64,000 bases of DNA from Clarireedia homoeocarpa (lineage: Eukaryota; Ascomycota; Leotiomycetes; Helotiales; Rutstroemiaceae): the NCBI GenBank assembly GCA_001465935.1, contig LNKV01000013.1, positions 62,001 through 126,000 on the forward strand, in the 5' to 3' direction. Positions 1-10,572 of this stretch are shown one piece after another. The notes below the pieces were generated by a model. It worked only from the letters and a program-made list of their open reading frames with translations. It was not told the DNA's origin and made no database searches. How positions within the stretch are numbered: the stretch's first letter is position 1; every line of letters starts with the position of its first letter. Made by a program: the position numbers and the translations under genes.

Positions 1-2270
1 AAGTTCCCTGTGGTCTCTATCAATTAATGCTTGGGGCTTGACAGTGCTTTCAACCAAACGATCTCGAGCACGTCCGTGATAGGCATTCTCCTGTCGACGA
101 TGTTTTGAATGGTGTTCCAGATCATCGTCTCTAACTGAATGCTCGCGCTTGTGGATGCGGTGCGGTTTTTCCATGGGAGTTAAACACGAGTATATACGTA
201 CTCACAAACAAGCGAACATGCAGACTGTGATATGACGGTGAACTTGGACAAGAAGCAAGTAGAATAAAGAGAAGTGCTTCATGGAAGGCATCGCAAATTG
301 GTCCTTACCTACTCAACTTAAGGCAAAGTACACAGTTGGCAGAGATGGAAGGTGCGAGGCACGGAGCATGAGTTTGATCGATTAATTACTCAACAAATGT
401 ATTTTGGACAGAAACTGGTCGGTGAAAATGACTACTTTTCGATATGGAGATCTCAGCTTAAGATTGCCTGTTTCGCTTTTTCCTCTTGATGTTGGAATCT
501 TCCCTGCAAAGCTGACCTAGAAAGTGATAACAATTTGTTGTATCAAGCAGCTTCCCGAGACGACGAAAGTCATAATTGCGGGATTTCTTCTGACCCTCGC
601 TCTATCTCTATCTACTCTTTCATATGCGGCGGCAGTGACCTCTATTCTCACCGAATCTATCAGCCATTGGTGATATATGATAGTGAAAAGGAAAATAATG
701 AACCGCGGCGTAGTCAAACACAGCTCTACTGCTCTACTTATGGAACAATTCAATAATTATGTTTAAGTTACTCAAGAAGCCAATGATAATATTCTTGGTT
801 CCTTTGTGATCAGTCACATTACAGAATTTGTCATGATTTCCCCTCCCTTGGTCCGTGAAGAGATCACCTGATTGAGAAGAAATGCGAGTGATCTGTGAGA
901 TGTGAGATGTCGCGATAACCAGCATGAAATGTTCATGGATTGGGATAGTTACACAAGACCAGGCGAAGCTGCAGTTGGGCGAGCACTTCCGTCACATCCG
1001 CGAACCCTTCAAGATAAGATATGCTATGCTATGCTGTGCTGCGCTGCGCTGTGCTCCGACCCCGCAGTGCCGTACGAATAATCCGATCAAGTTATCTGGC
1101 ATTAACTTGGCTTTTGCCGTAACTCGTCAGACATGTGAATGGAGCGAGAAGGCGTTGAAAAGCCAGTCCTGTCGCCGCCCGTTTGAGTGCGCCTAATGTC
1201 GAATCTAGACCCGGCTTCTGGACGTCGTAAGCAGAAACCTGGCCTCGGTCTTCGCTGTCTGTTAATGCTCTCCCTGATTGAGCGAGCAGAAGAGAGATGT
1301 CACATTTTGGATATTCATAGTGAGAGGAGTAATATCCGGCGGATGTACGTTACGCATCCCGGCGAATGGACGTACGGTAGTCCGAGGTGCACGTGGGGGG
1401 GGTAGACAGGTAAATAGCAAATTATGCAGTGAATGTGCAACACATCGCTGCTATTGCCAGATGCAGCTATAGGTAATCAAGTGTTATATTTCGTATCATG
1501 TGGGGATGAATATGAGAGCCAGACATCTTTTTCTCTTTTTGAGAATTCTTGAGGGGAGGGGAGCACTTGAGGGGAGGGGAGCATAAAAGGGGAGGGGAGC
1601 ACAAAAGGGGAGGGAGCACAAAAGGCGAGCGGGTCGGAGCTGGTGCTCTTATCGAAAACATCCGATAAAGCAGGTTCGGCAGGACGAAGATCGTGGGGTG
1701 GCCAATGCATCGAGCAGAACTCAAGCCGTCCCCGGTGGTGATTGGTGGGCACGTCGGAGCTCCCTGCGGCCAAAGCTGCTTGAGCTGCAACTTAAAAAAG
1801 TGGTTTTGGGTGTTTGGGTGGTGTTTTTGGGGTGTTTGGGTGTTATGGTGGCGGAATTTAGTTCTAATGCATCCACATCTGTTGACCTTCCTGGCCCTTC
1901 AAACGGGTTCAGGCTGCTGCTTACCACTATATTCATATATTCATCCCTGTATATCTTGCACCCCGTCGCCCGTCTTGCGAGGTAGGGCAAAGGTGAAAGA
2001 CCGACGGTGGTATATTTCGTGGGGCAAATCATACAAAGGACGAAGACTGGTAGACTAACGCGGTTGATTGGATATCCACGAAAGCAAACCTCGCACTGTG
2101 ATCTGATGATCCCAAAATCAAGACGCTTCTGCTGGCTTCTTCCGATAAGCTGTGATTGCACCATCTCCCATCTCTTCCATCCCGATGCCGGGCAGCCCAC
2201 CTTTTTCGTCTTTCCTCTCTTCAATACCGCAAGCTCTGGACTATCACACCTCGAATGAGATGGCATATCA

Positions 2271-2330
2271 TTGGATATCATTGGCTCTCATTGGCTCTCA
2301 TTGGCTCTCATTGGCTCTCATTGGCTCTCC
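2271..2330. repeat. 10-bp minisatellite (TTGGCTCTCA)n
   Basis: Five exact head-to-tail copies of TTGGCTCTCA run from 2281 to 2330, with the last base varying. They are preceded by the related copy TTGGATATCA. The period of 10 is close to one helical turn. No gene overlaps it. Confidence 0.95.
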
Positions 2331-2440
2331 AACCAGAGGGACTAAGTTGTCTGTGCCTAGGATAGGTACTGTGAAACCAGGGTTGTGCCGTTGGAACACT
2401 GCAGGTTAACAGCCCCATTAAGGGAAAAAAGAAGCCTTCA

Positions 2441-2497
2441 TAGAGAGCAGCAGAGAGCAGCAGAGAACAGCAGAGAACAGCAGAGAACAGCAGAGAA
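2441..2497. repeat. 10-bp minisatellite (CAGAGAACAG)n
   Basis: About five to six head-to-tail copies of CAGAGAACAG or CAGAGAGCAG. This is the second 10-bp-period array within 200 bp, with an unrelated unit sequence. Confidence 0.95.
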
Positions 2498-2699
2498 CCA
2501 AAGGGAAAGCTACGTAGGTGTTTGTGATAGGAAAGTCAATGGCCGTATCAAGGGAAGTGAATATCCAGCCAGCCAGCCAGCCAGCCAGGTAACTTATGCC
2601 CCTCGCCGAACTAGTGGAAAATAATACTAGTGCAAAATAATACTAGTGCAAAATAATTTGTGGGAGGGGCAGCCTCGACTTGCCCCGCTTTGCTTGCTT

Positions 2700-3378
2700 G
2701 CCCGCTCCCTAGGAACTTTTCCCTTCTCTACCCTTACATTCCCTCCTGCGGTCCTACACCATACCATTTCATTCATTACATTACACCTACACCCTTACAA
2801 ACTCTTACCTTCTTCCCCCCCTCATCACATCACATCACATCACTTCGCATCGCTTCCCCCCCCTCCATTCTCTCTTCTTCCTTACAACCTCTTCACAACC
2901 TCTTCTCAATCCCTTCAATCTCTCCCTTCCTTCTCTTTTCTTCGCCAATTTACCCGTTGCGACCTTACTCTATCAACAATCTATCTCGTTCGTACTGTCC
3001 TTTCAGTCGGCCGACCGATAATTGTACAATTTTCAATCAATTTTCAATCCGATTGCAGCTCATCAACAAAGAATCAATCCATAAACTCGACCTTTCACCA
3101 AACTCGTACCAACACTCTCCAATCCTCTTCAAGAAGTTCGTCCGTTCTCCTGCTCTTGTGCGCTGACGTTATTGTCACCCACGATTATTTCCAAAACCTT
3201 TCACCTTTCCATTCCCTGTCCGCTTCGCGGAAGTCCTGTTCTGCCTCGATGTATCTTTCCTTGTGTGTGATCCGTTCCTATTTTGTATGAAGAATTACGA
3301 CCGCAATGGCGCGATTCTTTTTGTGTGAGTGCGCGCGGAAATTGAGACTTTCAACCAGGTTTTCGAGAAATATTCAAC
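2700..3378 (+). promoter_or_regulatory. pyrimidine-rich promoter/5' leader of the RRM gene
   Basis: The plus strand is strongly C+T-rich from about 2700 to 3170 (for example ccttcttcccccc and ctctcttcttcc). This is the usual look of promoters and transcription-start regions of highly expressed filamentous-fungal genes. Overlapping open frames here are low-complexity Ser/Pro/Leu strings produced by the CT bias and are not called as genes. Start and extent of the leader are inferred. Confidence 0.5.
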
Positions 3379-4331
3379 ATGTCTAAACTCTTCATTGGGT
3401 AAGTACAATTTTCGCATCCCCATTCTCACACCAATCAATCACTTGGAGATTTACTAATATCTCTTGACCAGCGGCCTTGCATGGCACACTGATGAGAATG
3501 CTCTCCGAGCAAAGTTCTCCGAATTTGGCACAGTCGAAGAAGCAGTATGTTGACTTCCTTATGCGACTCTCGCGACTTTGAGAAAAGAAGCTGATACAAT
3601 TTGTCAAAGGTTGTCGTGAAAGACCGTGACACTGGTCGCAGCCGTGGCTTTGGCTTTGTTCGTTATGGTCAAGGCACAGACCCAGATTCCACTCCCGAGA
3701 TGGACGCCGAAAAGGCCATCCAGGAGATGAACTCGGTTGAGTAGGTCATCTCCCTATTCATCATGCCGAGTTTTAGCTAAGGTCTATTTAGATTTGATGG
3801 TCGCACTATCCGTGTTGACAAAGCTTCGGAGCGCTCCAACGATCGTGCTGGTGGCGGAGGAGGATTCGGTGGCGGCCGCGGAGGTGGTGGAGGAGGATAC
3901 GGTGGACGAGGCAACTACAATGGTGGTGGTGGTGGTGGTGGATATGGTGGAAACCGTGGATATGAGAATTCTGGTGGTTATAGTGGTGGCGGAGGTGGTG
4001 GATATAACGGAGGTAAGATTCCATTGCCCTTGATCAAAATCGCAAAATATACTGACATGCACACGTAGGTGGAGGTGGCTATTCCGGTGGAGGTAAGACT
4101 TCTTTGATGACCACGCTGTGGTAATAAAGATATAGACCTTTACTAACAAATGTCCTAAAGGTGGATATCAAGGTGGCGGAGGTGGTGGTATGTTTAGCAC
4201 CCAATTTCTGACTTGATCGACCAAAAGACTAACAAGAAATAGGATACTCCGGTGGAGGTGGGTACTCTGGTGGTGGAGGCTATGACCGCCAAGGAGGTGG
4301 TGGAAATGCAGGCCAATGGGGCTCCCAGTAA
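3379..4331 (+). CDS. glycine-rich RNA-binding protein with one RRM
   Basis: Predicted 194-residue protein of the small glycine-rich RRM class, which binds RNA in mRNA metabolism and stress responses. Exons: 3379-3398, 3472-3544, 3610-3740, 3792-4012, 4069-4092, 4161-4187 and 4243-4331 (585 nt). The N-terminal RRM has RNP2 as LFIGGL (residues 4-9) and RNP1 as RGFGFVRY (43-50). It ends near FDGRTIRVDKA (76-86). Residues 95-194 are a Gly/Tyr-rich tail of GGGGYGG-like repeats. The start ATG follows TTCAAC and the first intron splits a Gly codon, as is common in this family. Exons 5 and 6 are only 24 and 27 nt, and both have phase-1 boundaries, so either could be skipped without a frameshift. The upstream region is CT-rich. 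The family assignment is firm; the specific target RNA is unknown. Confidence 0.95.
4069..4187 (+). other. two tiny in-frame exons in the Gly-rich tail
   Basis: Exon 5 (4069-4092, 24 nt) and exon 6 (4161-4187, 27 nt) of the RRM gene each begin after an AG and end before a GT. Both keep phase 1 and encode GGGGYSGG-type residues. They are symmetric cassette exons by construction; whether they are alternatively used cannot be seen from DNA. Confidence 0.8.
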
Positions 4332-4740
4332 AGATGATAATCGAGTGGATGGTGTGTTCTTCTCTCCGGCTTCACGATCTGTGAAGACAAGGAAAGTTTG
4401 CCTGGGTTTTTGCAACGAAAGGGTTATTGTGCGGTCGACACCCGGAATATTGTCATCTCCGACAACCGGTGGTCAGCTTCGTGGTTTCTGGAAGCAGTTG
4501 ACCTTGGGCGAGCTCGTGCTTGCATGGAGTTTGGGGGTGGTCTTCTTACCTTTGCTCGGTTACGATATTGGTTGACGGGGTTCGTCACACAATGCTTCTC
4601 ATTTTTTCAATTTGCCAAATTTCGACTTGACGATCAGTTTGATCTATATCTGTTTATGAAGAAGACAGCATCTTTGCAGCTGTTTAATGGTGGTCTATGG
4701 CATCGATGTTCCGATAGGGAATAAAAAGGCTTTTCAAGCA
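4332..4740. other. convergent 3' region between RRM and ChaC genes
   Basis: A 409-bp gap between two converging stop codons. It is probably made up of the two 3' untranslated regions. An AATAAA-like sequence (gaataaaaagg) lies near 4719. No further gene is supported. Confidence 0.5.
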
Positions 4741-5905
4741 TTACTTCTCAGTCTCCTCTTGCCCATCAGTGCTTGTGACTTTCTTGAGCTCATGACTTAT
4801 GGGCTCTGCTGGGCTTATTTCAACATTTCCCCGCTCTCCGATTTCTCGTACCCTATTTGCTAGATCCTTGACATGTTCATCACCACTATCTGGACTCAAC
4901 TCATCCACTGAAGACAAAACCATTCTATCAGCAAAGAGTCTGAGGTACAACAAAAACATACAGCATAGAAAAGACGCCACCTACATGATTTTTCCAAACT
5001 AAGCAAATAATCCATATTCAGCCCGCTAGGACCCTCACTTCTGTAGATGTGTTCAGCCAATCTTTGGGGATCTTGCGGCCCCATGAATTGCGCATTGTCC
5101 GGCGTCCCTATATATACCAAAGTCCTAATGGTCTTTCCGCTTCGCTCATCCTCTCCTGCGGGGTAGAAGGGCGTGTAATGGATTGTATATCCGTTGATCT
5201 CGCGAATATCGAGGTAGGAGCGCACTTCATCGACTTTCGAAGGGGGGATCCGGTATGCCGTACCCCATACTCGAGGAGTAACACCCGAAGGGATAGGATG
5301 CGGATCGTCGAGGGTGCGCCAGTGCGAGTATGGGATCAGAGTTACAACGCGGCCGGGGGCTTCGGGTGTGCCACGGTGATCTTCACTATTAATATTCGCA
5401 AGGCTGGCGTTAGACTACTAATCGTGGGCAGTTGTGGGCAGGCGCATGAAAGTGTAGGACAGGCTATTGTACGGAGGTGAGTTAAGTGGTCTCTCACCTG
5501 GCCTGGATACTTCATAAGCTTCGCTGTGCCTTTCAACTCATTCACATCCAGGGCTAGCACACACCTGCCAGAATCGGCGAATATATCCGGTGACATAGCC
5601 AGGTATACGTCGATCTATTTGAGTGCAAAGATTGAGTTCCAAAGGCACCGGTGCATAGTCATGGATACCATCGATGGTACGAAAGGTAGAGAGAGAGACA
5701 TTACGGACCGAAATGTGGTGGAGGTTTCCAAATCAAGCTTCTGTGGATATCGGAAGAAAATCAGTTGGTGATGGCTCTAAAACTAGGTCTGGTGGTAGTG
5801 CTCGAAAGTGACTCTTATCCCATACCCATATCCGAATAACCAGAACTCATTCTCTGAGTTGCTGTAGTCGCTGTCATTGTCATTGTCATTGTCATTGTCA
5901 CCCAT
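4741..5905 (-). CDS. ChaC-family gamma-glutamylcyclotransferase (glutathione-specific)
   Basis: Predicted 244-residue enzyme that cleaves glutathione to 5-oxoproline and Cys-Gly in the cytosol. Exons on the minus strand: 5905-5826, 5740-5709, 5614-5565, 5498-5502 (5 nt), 5385-4985 and 4907-4741 (735 nt). Family signatures appear in order: FGYGSLIWKPPPHF (residues 24-37), RRIPGYVTGYIRRFWQ (39-54), ASEDHRGTPEAPGRVV (55-70), and YLDIRE with the predicted catalytic Glu at 118. A GPSGLNMDYLLSLEKS segment follows. The N-terminus carries an acidic Asn-Asp repeat coded by a GACAAT hexanucleotide array. The 5-nt exon GCCAG supplies Ala55 and two bases of Ser56. Without it the conserved WQAS motif and the frame are lost. 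The gene is head-to-head with the EF-hand gene. Confidence 0.93.
5498..5502 (-). other. 5-nt microexon of the ChaC gene
   Basis: Exon GCCAG is flanked upstream by a 62-nt intron (5564-5503, GTGTGT...CCAG) and downstream by a 112-nt intron (5497-5386, GTGAGA...ATAG). Joining CAG|GCCAG|TGAAGAT gives Gln-Ala-Ser-Glu-Asp, the expected WQASxDHRG motif of ChaC proteins. The whole 735-nt CDS is then in frame. Seen directly in sequence; use in mRNA is inferred. Confidence 0.88.
5876..5903. repeat. hexanucleotide repeat (TCATTG)n within CDS
   Basis: Four to five tandem CATTGT/TCATTG units encode the Asn-Asp repeat at the ChaC N-terminus. Being in frame and 6 bp long, copy changes would alter only repeat length. 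Confidence 0.9.
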
Positions 5906-6758
5906 GATGATGCAATGATATGGTGATGTGATGATGTGATGGTGTTGGTGTTGGTGTTTCAGTTGTGACTGTGAGACTGTGTGACTGTGAGACTGTGTGA
6001 CTGAGATTTCTGGATGACCGAGGGGTTAAAAAGTTACAGTTACGGTTACAAGCACCAAAGACTGTTAGACTACGATGGAAGTGGGAAAGAGTCTTGGCAT
6101 TGAGGAATTCCACTTTTACTCCAGATGAACGCAAGAATACGAAGCATTGCGTACTTTGTAAGTTACTCCGTCGATACGCGGAATTCTCGACGGAGCCTTT
6201 ACACAGAACATGCGTCGAGACATTATTATCACGGCGTACGAACGAGATGCAAAAGTTGTCGAGGAGAATCCATACCGGGGAAAGGTCTTGGTAGGAGGTG
6301 GACGCAAAGTATTGTAACAAAGCTTAAGTACCTGGTCTGGTCTTCCACATTGGCATTCATCCCTCTTCGGATATCATGCCGCAGCAGCGCAAGGTGAATC
6401 ATTAGAGGGCCCCTCGACCATCAGCCCCAATCACGAGAAGTACATAAGTGATTTCTTTTCTCACAACGTCTCATCCAAGGCAGCATCTACTCCCGTCTAT
6501 CAATCTATACCTCACAGCAATCCCCATAAAACTTCATTTCGCAAAGCCGTCATAACTCAACAAACCGAAAGGGCCCGAAATTAAGCTCCACAGCCGCCTT
6601 CGCATCGCAGTGAGATTCAGCGAACACCACCCACTTCCACCAGTTTCGAGGGATCCTGATTGCGAAAACAACAAAACACAATACTGTCCTCGACAATTAC
6701 TTGAATAAATAATTCGACCGGGCAGCTGTGACAGAATCGCATCAAACAGATTTTCAAA
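5906..6758. promoter_or_regulatory. divergent promoter region, ChaC and EF-hand genes
   Basis: An 853-bp head-to-head interval. Near 5938-5957 it holds a GGTGTT repeat. At about 5964-6003 it holds a tandem GTGACTGTGAGACTGT minisatellite. I see no further gene. Confidence 0.5.
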
Positions 6759-8107
6759 ATGGCTTACAATAGAACATACAATCCCGATGCGCTACCTGCG
6801 TAAGTTTTGAAACCCCTCCCACCCTGACAAAGAGCCGTCGCTGAACAATTACAGATTCGCAGAGCCAGAGAGGGTATGATTGACCCCCGAATTGCATATT
6901 CACGATTGATTAATCAGAAACAGAAACACGGCTCATCAGCTCCGCCGCCAACCTCGACTCCTACCCACAGCCAAGCCCAACAGGCGATGCACTCGCAATA
7001 TGAAGGCAGACATACACCAAGTCAAGATCCTTACGGCGGTCGACGACTCTCTCCTCAGAATCCCCCATCTGCCAATTACGGCTATGCATCTCCCCCTCCA
7101 GGTCGCTCGCATGCTTCCCCACCACCGGGCCAGTATGGAAATGGAAGGCCCGCTCAAGGCAGACCACCACCAAGTTCACGCCCTCCGCCCACTCCAGCAC
7201 CACCTGGCGCGGATCCCCAGCTCTGGCCTCTGTTCAAAGCAGTGGATAAAAACAGTGCGCCTGCCTCTCCTCCTCCTCCTTCCCTCCCCAACTAAACTAA
7301 CCCCACCTCCAGACAGCGGATACCTTACCGAACGTGAACTCGGCGCCGCCCTCGTGAACGGCGACTGGACAGCCTTCGACCCCCATACCGTCAAAATGAT
7401 GATCCGAATGTTCGACACCGACCGCAGTGGCACGATTGGTTTCGACGAATTCTGCGGGCTGTGGGGATTCCTCGCCGCTTGGCGCGGTCTCTTTGATCGA
7501 TTTGATGCCGATCGTAGTGGGAATATCAGTCTAGATGAATATACGAATGCGCTGGTAGCGTTTGGGTATCGTCTGAGTCCGCAGTTTGTGGCGACGCTGT
7601 TTAGGACTTATGATAAGAGGGGGGAAGGGGCGATCAGTTTTGATTTGTTTGTACAAAGTTGTATTAGTTTGAAGAGGATGACGGATGTGTAAGTTTTTTC
7701 TGTTCTCTTTATACAACTTGCATCGATTGAATCTGGGGAAAGGATTAGAGGGTGCTTGAAGTATGCGAGCTGGAGGATGTTGTTTCCTTTCTAGTTGGAA
7801 AGTGCCAGTTATGGGCGTCTTTTTGTTGCGCCATATAATGTCCTCAGTGAGATACCAACTAACATTTATTCCTATACAGCTTCAAACGCTACGATGATGA
7901 TCGCGATGGTAAGTTTATTTCCATATATCTTTTGTTTGAGAGCCCTTTTCACTAACCTCGATCCAGGCTACATAACTCTTTCCTTGTACGTTTTATTTCC
8001 TCAATTTACCCCTGGTCTTGGCATCAAAGGTGCCATATAAACCCCAAACTAACTAAATCTTCCCCTACAGCGAGGACTTCCTCACAGAGATTATTCGACA
8101 AAAATAA
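6759..8107 (+). CDS. penta-EF-hand calcium-binding protein (ALG-2/peflin type)
   Basis: Predicted 285-residue calcium sensor resembling fungal Pef1/ALG-2 proteins, which act in budding, polarity and membrane trafficking. Exons: 6759-6799, 6855-6873, 6918-7254, 7313-7688, 7880-7908, 7967-7985 and 8071-8107 (858 nt). Residues up to about 125 are Pro/Gly/Gln-rich, as in peflin. EF-hand loops are DKNNSGYLTERE (130-141), DTDRSGTIGFDE (167-178), DADRSGNISLDE (197-208), a degenerate fourth around YDKRGEGAISFD, and a last one DDDRDGYITLSFED. The second intron (6874-6917, 44 nt) is short but removes a frame break between the MAYNRTYNP start and the Pro-rich region. Confidence in the EF-hand part is high. 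The N-terminal splices are less sure. Confidence 0.9.
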
Positions 8108-8786
8108 ACGATATCCGCCAATGAGTTTAACGGTTTAATCGATGACAGATGAAAACAGTGCAAGCCAGACGGAAAAGAGGGACTCACTCTGCCAGAGGAA
8201 CTGAAAGGCAGGACGTCATTTGGTAATCGGAAAGTAGGGATTCTCCTTCATGTGTTTGAGAAAGGAGAGGTGAGAAATATCTATGGATTATAGAATGCTT
8301 GTAGGAAGTAGTAAATGTGATACCCAAATCTCCTTACATTGTATTTTTCGTGCTGTTTGGTGTGTAATTTTTATGGTGTTTGTGAGATGGGCTTTTCGCC
8401 AGGTAGATAGATGTATGGGTAGTAGGGGGAATAAGATTATGTTTCTTTTGGTTCTCAGACACACACACACACACTCTCTCTCTCTCCCTCTCTGCTTGTT
8501 ATACGGTGACATGGCATTTTTGCGTATTCTGTCGCAAGAGAGGGGCAGGCATTTCACATACATACGCAGTAGTTGTGTCTTTATACAGGAATCAGTAACT
8601 TATCTCTCTCAACATTCAATACTCAACTCCATCGTAACTATACACAGTAAACAATCTTACTAGTCGTAGATCACTTCCAAACCGCCAACGTTATAGATTT
8701 TCGCCCCCCCTCCCCCCAAAAAAAGTAAAATTGCAAGGAGAGGGAGCAAGCACTGTGCAGTTTAGTTTAGTTTGGTTTGGTTGATG

Positions 8787-8824
<38 letters not shown>

Positions 8825-8964
8825 CAAACTCGACTTTTATTGTGATGCTGCTCTCTCATCTTGCATCTATCTATCTGCCTCTTCTGAATAATGAAGTTTT
8901 CGTCTGTGTGATCGATCGTGATCTTTTCCCTTCCGTCATGTGAAAACTTAACAACCAGCCAGCC
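8108..8964. other. convergent 3' region with long poly(T)
   Basis: No gene is supported. It contains (CA)n(CT)n near 8460-8492 and a 36-nt T run at 8789-8824. Both flanking genes end toward this interval. Confidence 0.55.
8789..8824. repeat. 36-nt poly(T) tract
   Basis: An uninterrupted T homopolymer on the plus strand, about 140 bp beyond the stop codon of the minus-strand GFA gene. Homopolymers of this length may be miscounted in assembly. Confidence 0.95.
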
Positions 8965-9959
8965 TTAAATGAGGTTCTTCCCGTCGAAATACGTGTAGTT
9001 CATGGCTTCTAGATCGATGTCCTTGAAATTGCGGATCTGTACGTGGGGGATTTTGTACGGTTAGTATATATATATATATGTCTCTTTCATCCTTGCCCAG
9101 TAGGTCCTGAGCTTGGTTCTTCTATGTAAAGAAGCAAGCAAAGGGGGTTGGAGGGCGGGTGGACGGAGGTGCAGGGAGAAGGAAGGAAGGACACAAACGT
9201 ACATTTATAGCAACAATATCTTTCCTCGGATCAGGCTCCTGGTTTCCAGGGTGCAGGTCGATCATTATGTTGCTGCCGCAGGTTTTGCAGAACTTGTGGT
9301 CGATGGATTTGCGGCCGAAGTTGTAGGTGGAGAGGTTGGCGGCGGATTCTGGGGTGGGGACGAGGTGAGGGGGTTAGAATGGGTTGGTTGTGAGGGGGCG
9401 GAGGAAAGGTGGGTGGAGGGGGGGGGAGGGAAGGGTAAGGGGTACGGGGAGAGTAAATGCTGCAGGGGAATAAATGAAGGCAAGTGAGGATCAAAAAGTT
9501 TAGAAAAGGAAAAATAGATATCATGTCCATACCAGGAGACATCTTCACGTCCGACCGTGCTGGATAGACCAGTAGATAGCCTTTGTGCGTGCAAATAGAG
9601 CAGCTGCAGTGGTTGACCGGGTACTTGGGAAAGGGGTATTTAAGGGTTACCGAGAACTATGGGGCAGATATAATGTTAGTTAGCTGTAGTTGTTTGTGTA
9701 GTAGTATCTTTGTGTGAATGGTTGCATGCTACTGCATCAACTACTAAGTGAGAAATATGACATTATAAAATAATGATATCCAGAGCCCTTCAATAACAAG
9801 GCCACGCGTGGTTGAAATGATTGATGTACTCACAGTCACAGCACCACAGTGACAAGATCCCTCGTAAGTCGTCCGCTCTTCTGGTGAAGTCTCTTCGACA
9901 TATCGGAAGTGATTAAAATCGAGCGGACCATAGGTAGTGGTGACAGTCTTGATCGACAT
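8965..9959 (-). CDS. GFA/CENP-V-like zinc protein (glutathione-dependent formaldehyde-activating family)
   Basis: Predicted 155-residue protein of the GFA (Pfam GFA; CENP-V/GFA) fold. Exons: 9959-9834, 9656-9533, 9348-9203 and 9036-8965 (468 nt). It carries the family's cysteine set: GSCHCGAV (Cys36, Cys38), HCSCSICTHKG (Cys59, Cys61, Cys64) and FCKTCGSN (Cys104, Cys107). These bind the structural and catalytic zinc. The splice GAVT|FSVTL restores the first beta strand. The start is the first in-frame ATG; an upstream extension has no ATG. Members are often called glutathione-formaldehyde activating enzymes, but most fungal ones have no proven substrate, so the reaction is uncertain. Confidence 0.92.
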
Positions 9960-10572
9960 CTCGTCTGATGATAAAAAGGGAGGAGCTTTAGATGAGATTA
10001 AGTTTGGAGACTTCAAACCTTCACGCTTCCAAGCCTTCTGCCTTATCTCTCTCAGCTTCGGTGTAGGATCTTGGTCTCAAGGATAAATACGTAAATTGTG
10101 GTCCCTGTTCGCTCTACGGAGATCCGAGAAGATTCTAACCTTATAGAGTAGCTAGCCAAAGCTCGCACTTCGTCCTTCGGCGGATTAATGGATGGTTGCT
10201 TAATTTGGATAATATAGTACTGATTTCGGTGGGCGCAGAGGAAAGTTGGAGAGTTGTGGCTTTATGCAAGAAAGACGTCGTGTACAGACCAAGTTATGAA
10301 GTTACACGTAAAAAAGACGATGTCCACATCATTCCAAATAATTGATGCACTCTTAGTCACGTCTAGGTGAAGTATCTAGAATAACGGCTAAGTAGAGACC
10401 GTTCCAATCCCTGCTACCAATCAGCCGGTTGCATCTGTCCCCAAAGTCTGGTGGGGTGACGAGTCGAATTCCAGAGGAGACATCATCTGGACTAATTCGT
10501 CCGCCGAGGCTTCGAAGGATCACAGCTTCACGAGACTTTTGCCTATCATCCAATTAGCTCGCACAGAACAAG
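9960..10572. promoter_or_regulatory. divergent promoter region, GFA and CLYBL-like genes
   Basis: A 613-bp head-to-head interval with no supported gene. The open frame at 10353-10553 (minus) has no domain or family resemblance. Confidence 0.4.

Larger units (their letters stand above)
1..2640. other. intergenic region, no supported gene
   Basis: Only short open frames occur here, on both strands, with no recognisable domain and no consistent splice pattern. The region holds G-rich purine direct repeats near 1550-1625 (gaggggaggggagca-like units) and two 10-bp minisatellites listed separately. A (CCAG)n tract lies near 2567-2588. A duplicated ACTAGTG/AAAATAATA block lies near 2620-2657. I see no tRNA or other RNA gene. 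Confidence 0.6.

Noticed and set aside
1693..2281. Overlapping open frames on both strands (121 and 186 codons)
   Set aside because: No family resemblance, no splice logic, and both strands are equally open, which points to chance.
2646..3290. 214-codon plus-strand open frame
   Set aside because: A Ser/Pro/Leu/His string caused by the CT-rich promoter of the RRM gene. It has no domain and overlaps another frame of the same sort.
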